Shown: positions 62,552 to 64,000 of the stretch, in pieces
How positions within the stretch are numbered: position 1 is the first letter of the stretch
Layout: the number at the start of each line of letters is the position of its first letter
Virus record (IMG/VR): IMGVR_UViG_3300035183_000460
Span: 1-64,000 of that record
Reading direction: 5' to 3' (one strand)
DNA: 64,000 nucleotides
Source: a virus
Program-made: the position numbers and the translations under genes
The notes under the pieces: model-generated
The model's database searches: none
Told to the model about the DNA's origin: nothing
The model's input: the letters and a program-made list of their open reading frames with translations, nothing else

Positions 62552-63772
62552 ATGAATAAAATAGCTCAGAGAAGAAGTCTACTCAGTAAATTGCGTGAAA
62601 AATTAGATATTGGTGGTCATGCTGCTGAAATGTTTAGTCCTACATTTGCTAAAATTATGGAAGATCTAAATAATATTGATGATTCTATTAGAGAAATATT
62701 ATTAGAATCTGATTTAAAGGGTTTACTTGCAGAGGCAAGATCTAATTTTAATCGTCGAGAATATATGTTATCAGTTTCAAAATTAAAAGATTTTCATACA
62801 ATATTAGATAAAATTTATAAGATTCTTAGTAATTTTAAAGCAGATGTTTCTCGTGTTCATGAAGAATTTTTATTTAAAGATTTAGATGAAGAAACAAAAC
62901 AAAGTTTGCTTGGATTAAAATCAAAATTTGATACAACTGCATCTTTATCTAATATCTTGTTTAAAGAAGCAGGCATTTTAGATTGGTGGTATACTATTAC
63001 TACTGATCGTGGTAAAGCTATGAGGGCTTGGGAAAAAAGATATCCTGATAAAATGAGACAATTAAAATCTCAAACAGATTTATTAATTTCTAGGTCTGAG
63101 CAGCTTTTTGATCTACTATTAAAAGAATTAAAAAATATGTCTTGGGCTCGCGCCAAAAGAAAAGTTGAAGACTATTTAAAATCATCTGAAAAATTCATTA
63201 AAAAATATGAAGAATATAATAAACAATTTAAACAATATTATGTAGATAATATTAAAAATTTTGTTGAAAAATTACAACTAGAAACATCTAAAAAAGTTGT
63301 AACTGATGACGATGAAGGTAAGCAATTAATTTCTTTGCCTAAGACAGAACCTATTAAGCCAAAGATACCTACCGAACAGGCTAAACAAGAATCTTTGAGT
63401 AAGTTAGACACTATTTATGGTCCTGATACAGAAACTGCTGAAAAAAGGCGCCAGAAAGCTGAATTAAGAAAAGAATTAGAGTATGCCGAACAACAGAAAA
63501 AAAAGCAACTTGCAGAGGAAAGTGCAAAAAATACAGTAGATAAAGATAAAGAAAAAAATACAGTAGATAAAGAAAAAGATAAAGATAACGATAAAAATGT
63601 AAAATCATCAAAATCTTCTCATCAGAGATTTCTAAATACTTTAGAGATATTAGCAAATGAGCATCCTATAATTTTAGCTAAAGAAATATATAAATACGCT
63701 AAATATATAGAAAATACAGACAAACAAACTAGTTTAAAACTTTTTAAAATTGTTGATGGTATTATAAAGTAA
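62552..63772 (+). CDS. Coiled-coil virion/assembly protein, 406 aa
   Basis: Not recognised. Long charged helices throughout, a KNTVDKDKEK/KNTVDKEKDK duplication near the C-terminus (63525-63600), and a final helical segment. Position after portal and composition resemble scaffold or internal head proteins. GGAG precedes the ATG. It overlaps the next gene as TAATG. The 254-base gap before it has two CATAAGACTAT copies (near 62430 and 62484) and nothing else. Confidence 0.6.
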   Translation: MNKIAQRRSLLSKLREKLDIGGHAAEMFSPTFAKIMEDLNNIDDSIREILLESDLKGLLAEARSNFNRREYMLSVSKLKDFHTILDKIYKILSNFKADVSRVHEEFLFKDLDEETKQSLLGLKSKFDTTASLSNILFKEAGILDWWYTITTDRGKAMRAWEKRYPDKMRQLKSQTDLLISRSEQLFDLLLKELKNMSWARAKRKVEDYLKSSEKFIKKYEEYNKQFKQYYVDNIKNFVEKLQLETSKKVVTDDDEGKQLISLPKTEPIKPKIPTEQAKQESLSKLDTIYGPDTETAEKRRQKAELRKELEYAEQQKKKQLAEESAKNTVDKDKEKNTVDKEKDKDNDKNVKSSKSSHQRFLNTLEILANEHPIILAKEIYKYAKYIENTDKQTSLKLFKIVDGIIK

Positions 63773-64000
63773 TGGGTCAAAGAGTTCCACGTATTAGAAC
63801 AGAAGTCTCTGAATCAGAACTGGTAAAAGCATTAATTGATGCTTGGCAGAAACTTTTTGGTTCTATGCCAACTAAAGAACAAATAGCTATGCTATTGGCA
63901 CAAAATGCTTTGGAAACTGGGCATAGAAGAAGTATGTGGAACTACAATATTGGTAATGTAACTACTGATGGCAAAGGAAAATACAATTATTTTGATGATC
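63772..64000 (+). CDS. Peptidoglycan hydrolase paralogue (N-terminal part, cut by window edge)
   Basis: The first 76 residues match the start of the 4127-4933 hydrolase: ELVKALIDAWQKLFGSMPTKEQIAMLLAQNALETGHRRSMWNYNIGNV against QLVNGLVEGWFKLFKTIPKKESIGVLFAQNAIETGLSKSMWNNNIGNI. The likely catalytic Glu48 is kept. Lying among head genes it may be a virion-associated enzyme, leaving the other copy for lysis (inference). The rest lies beyond the window. Confidence 0.8.
   Translation, partial: MGQRVPRIRTEVSESELVKALIDAWQKLFGSMPTKEQIAMLLAQNALETGHRRSMWNYNIGNVTTDGKGKYNYFDD

Overview
The window is a 64 kb piece of a very AT-rich, tailed double-stranded DNA bacteriophage genome, almost certainly a large ('jumbo' or huge) phage. 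The call rests on a large terminase (58370-60232), a portal protein (60540-62297), a phage-style replication and repair set, tightly packed genes with ATGA/TAATG overlaps, and no ribosomal RNA or host metabolic operons. The genes read well with the standard code. The host cannot be named from the sequence; low GC and the tmRNA tag ANDNGISQLALAA suggest an AT-rich bacterium.

Layout. 0-2.3 kb: the end of an IS200/IS605-type tnpB, a Thg1-like protein, a deleted IS605 relic and, 7 bases after it, a complete tmRNA gene. 2.4-9.3 kb: mixed-strand accessory genes (macro domain, zincin-like protein, peptidoglycan hydrolase, two sugar-nucleotide enzymes, Dps-like protein, degenerate phosphatase). 9.27-9.84 kb: a divergent, CTAG-rich non-coding region with a ~49-base direct repeat. 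From 9.84 kb to the right edge almost every gene is on the + strand: small unknowns, HU-like and DksA-like proteins, a ClpP pair and an FtsK-type motor (9.8-17 kb); topoisomerase I, an AAA ATPase, bS21, HNH, peptide deformylase, a primase zinc domain, SbcD/SbcC, a PD-(D/E)XK nuclease, trigger factor and an M41-like peptidase (17-36 kb); DnaE, RecA-like, single-strand binding protein, RuvC-like, DnaJ, primase core and a sigma-like protein (36-47.7 kb); a GIY-YIG endonuclease beside an IS scar (47.7-48.7 kb); and packaging and virion genes (49-64 kb).

How the genes work together. The phage carries its own replication core: DnaE polymerase, a primase split over separate genes, single-strand binding protein, recombinase, resolvase, topoisomerase and an end-processing nuclease. 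It also carries an unusually rich kit acting on translation and on the fate of new proteins: bS21, peptide deformylase with a SEC-C tail, trigger factor, DnaJ, tmRNA, one apparently active and one apparently dead ClpP, an FtsH-like peptidase, a Thg1-like protein and a CCA-adding-type enzyme. Together these could redirect host ribosomes, fold the products and clear stalled ones.

Main points for a second look: the tmRNA T-loop; the active/dead ClpP pair; the Thg1-like Asp-to-Asn change; IS605 copies decayed to different degrees, including a 52-base single-hairpin scar; a zinc-ribbon gene interrupted at an A8 run; the split primase; and the repeat-flanked 9.3-9.8 kb region. All functional statements come from motif reading by eye; no database search was run.
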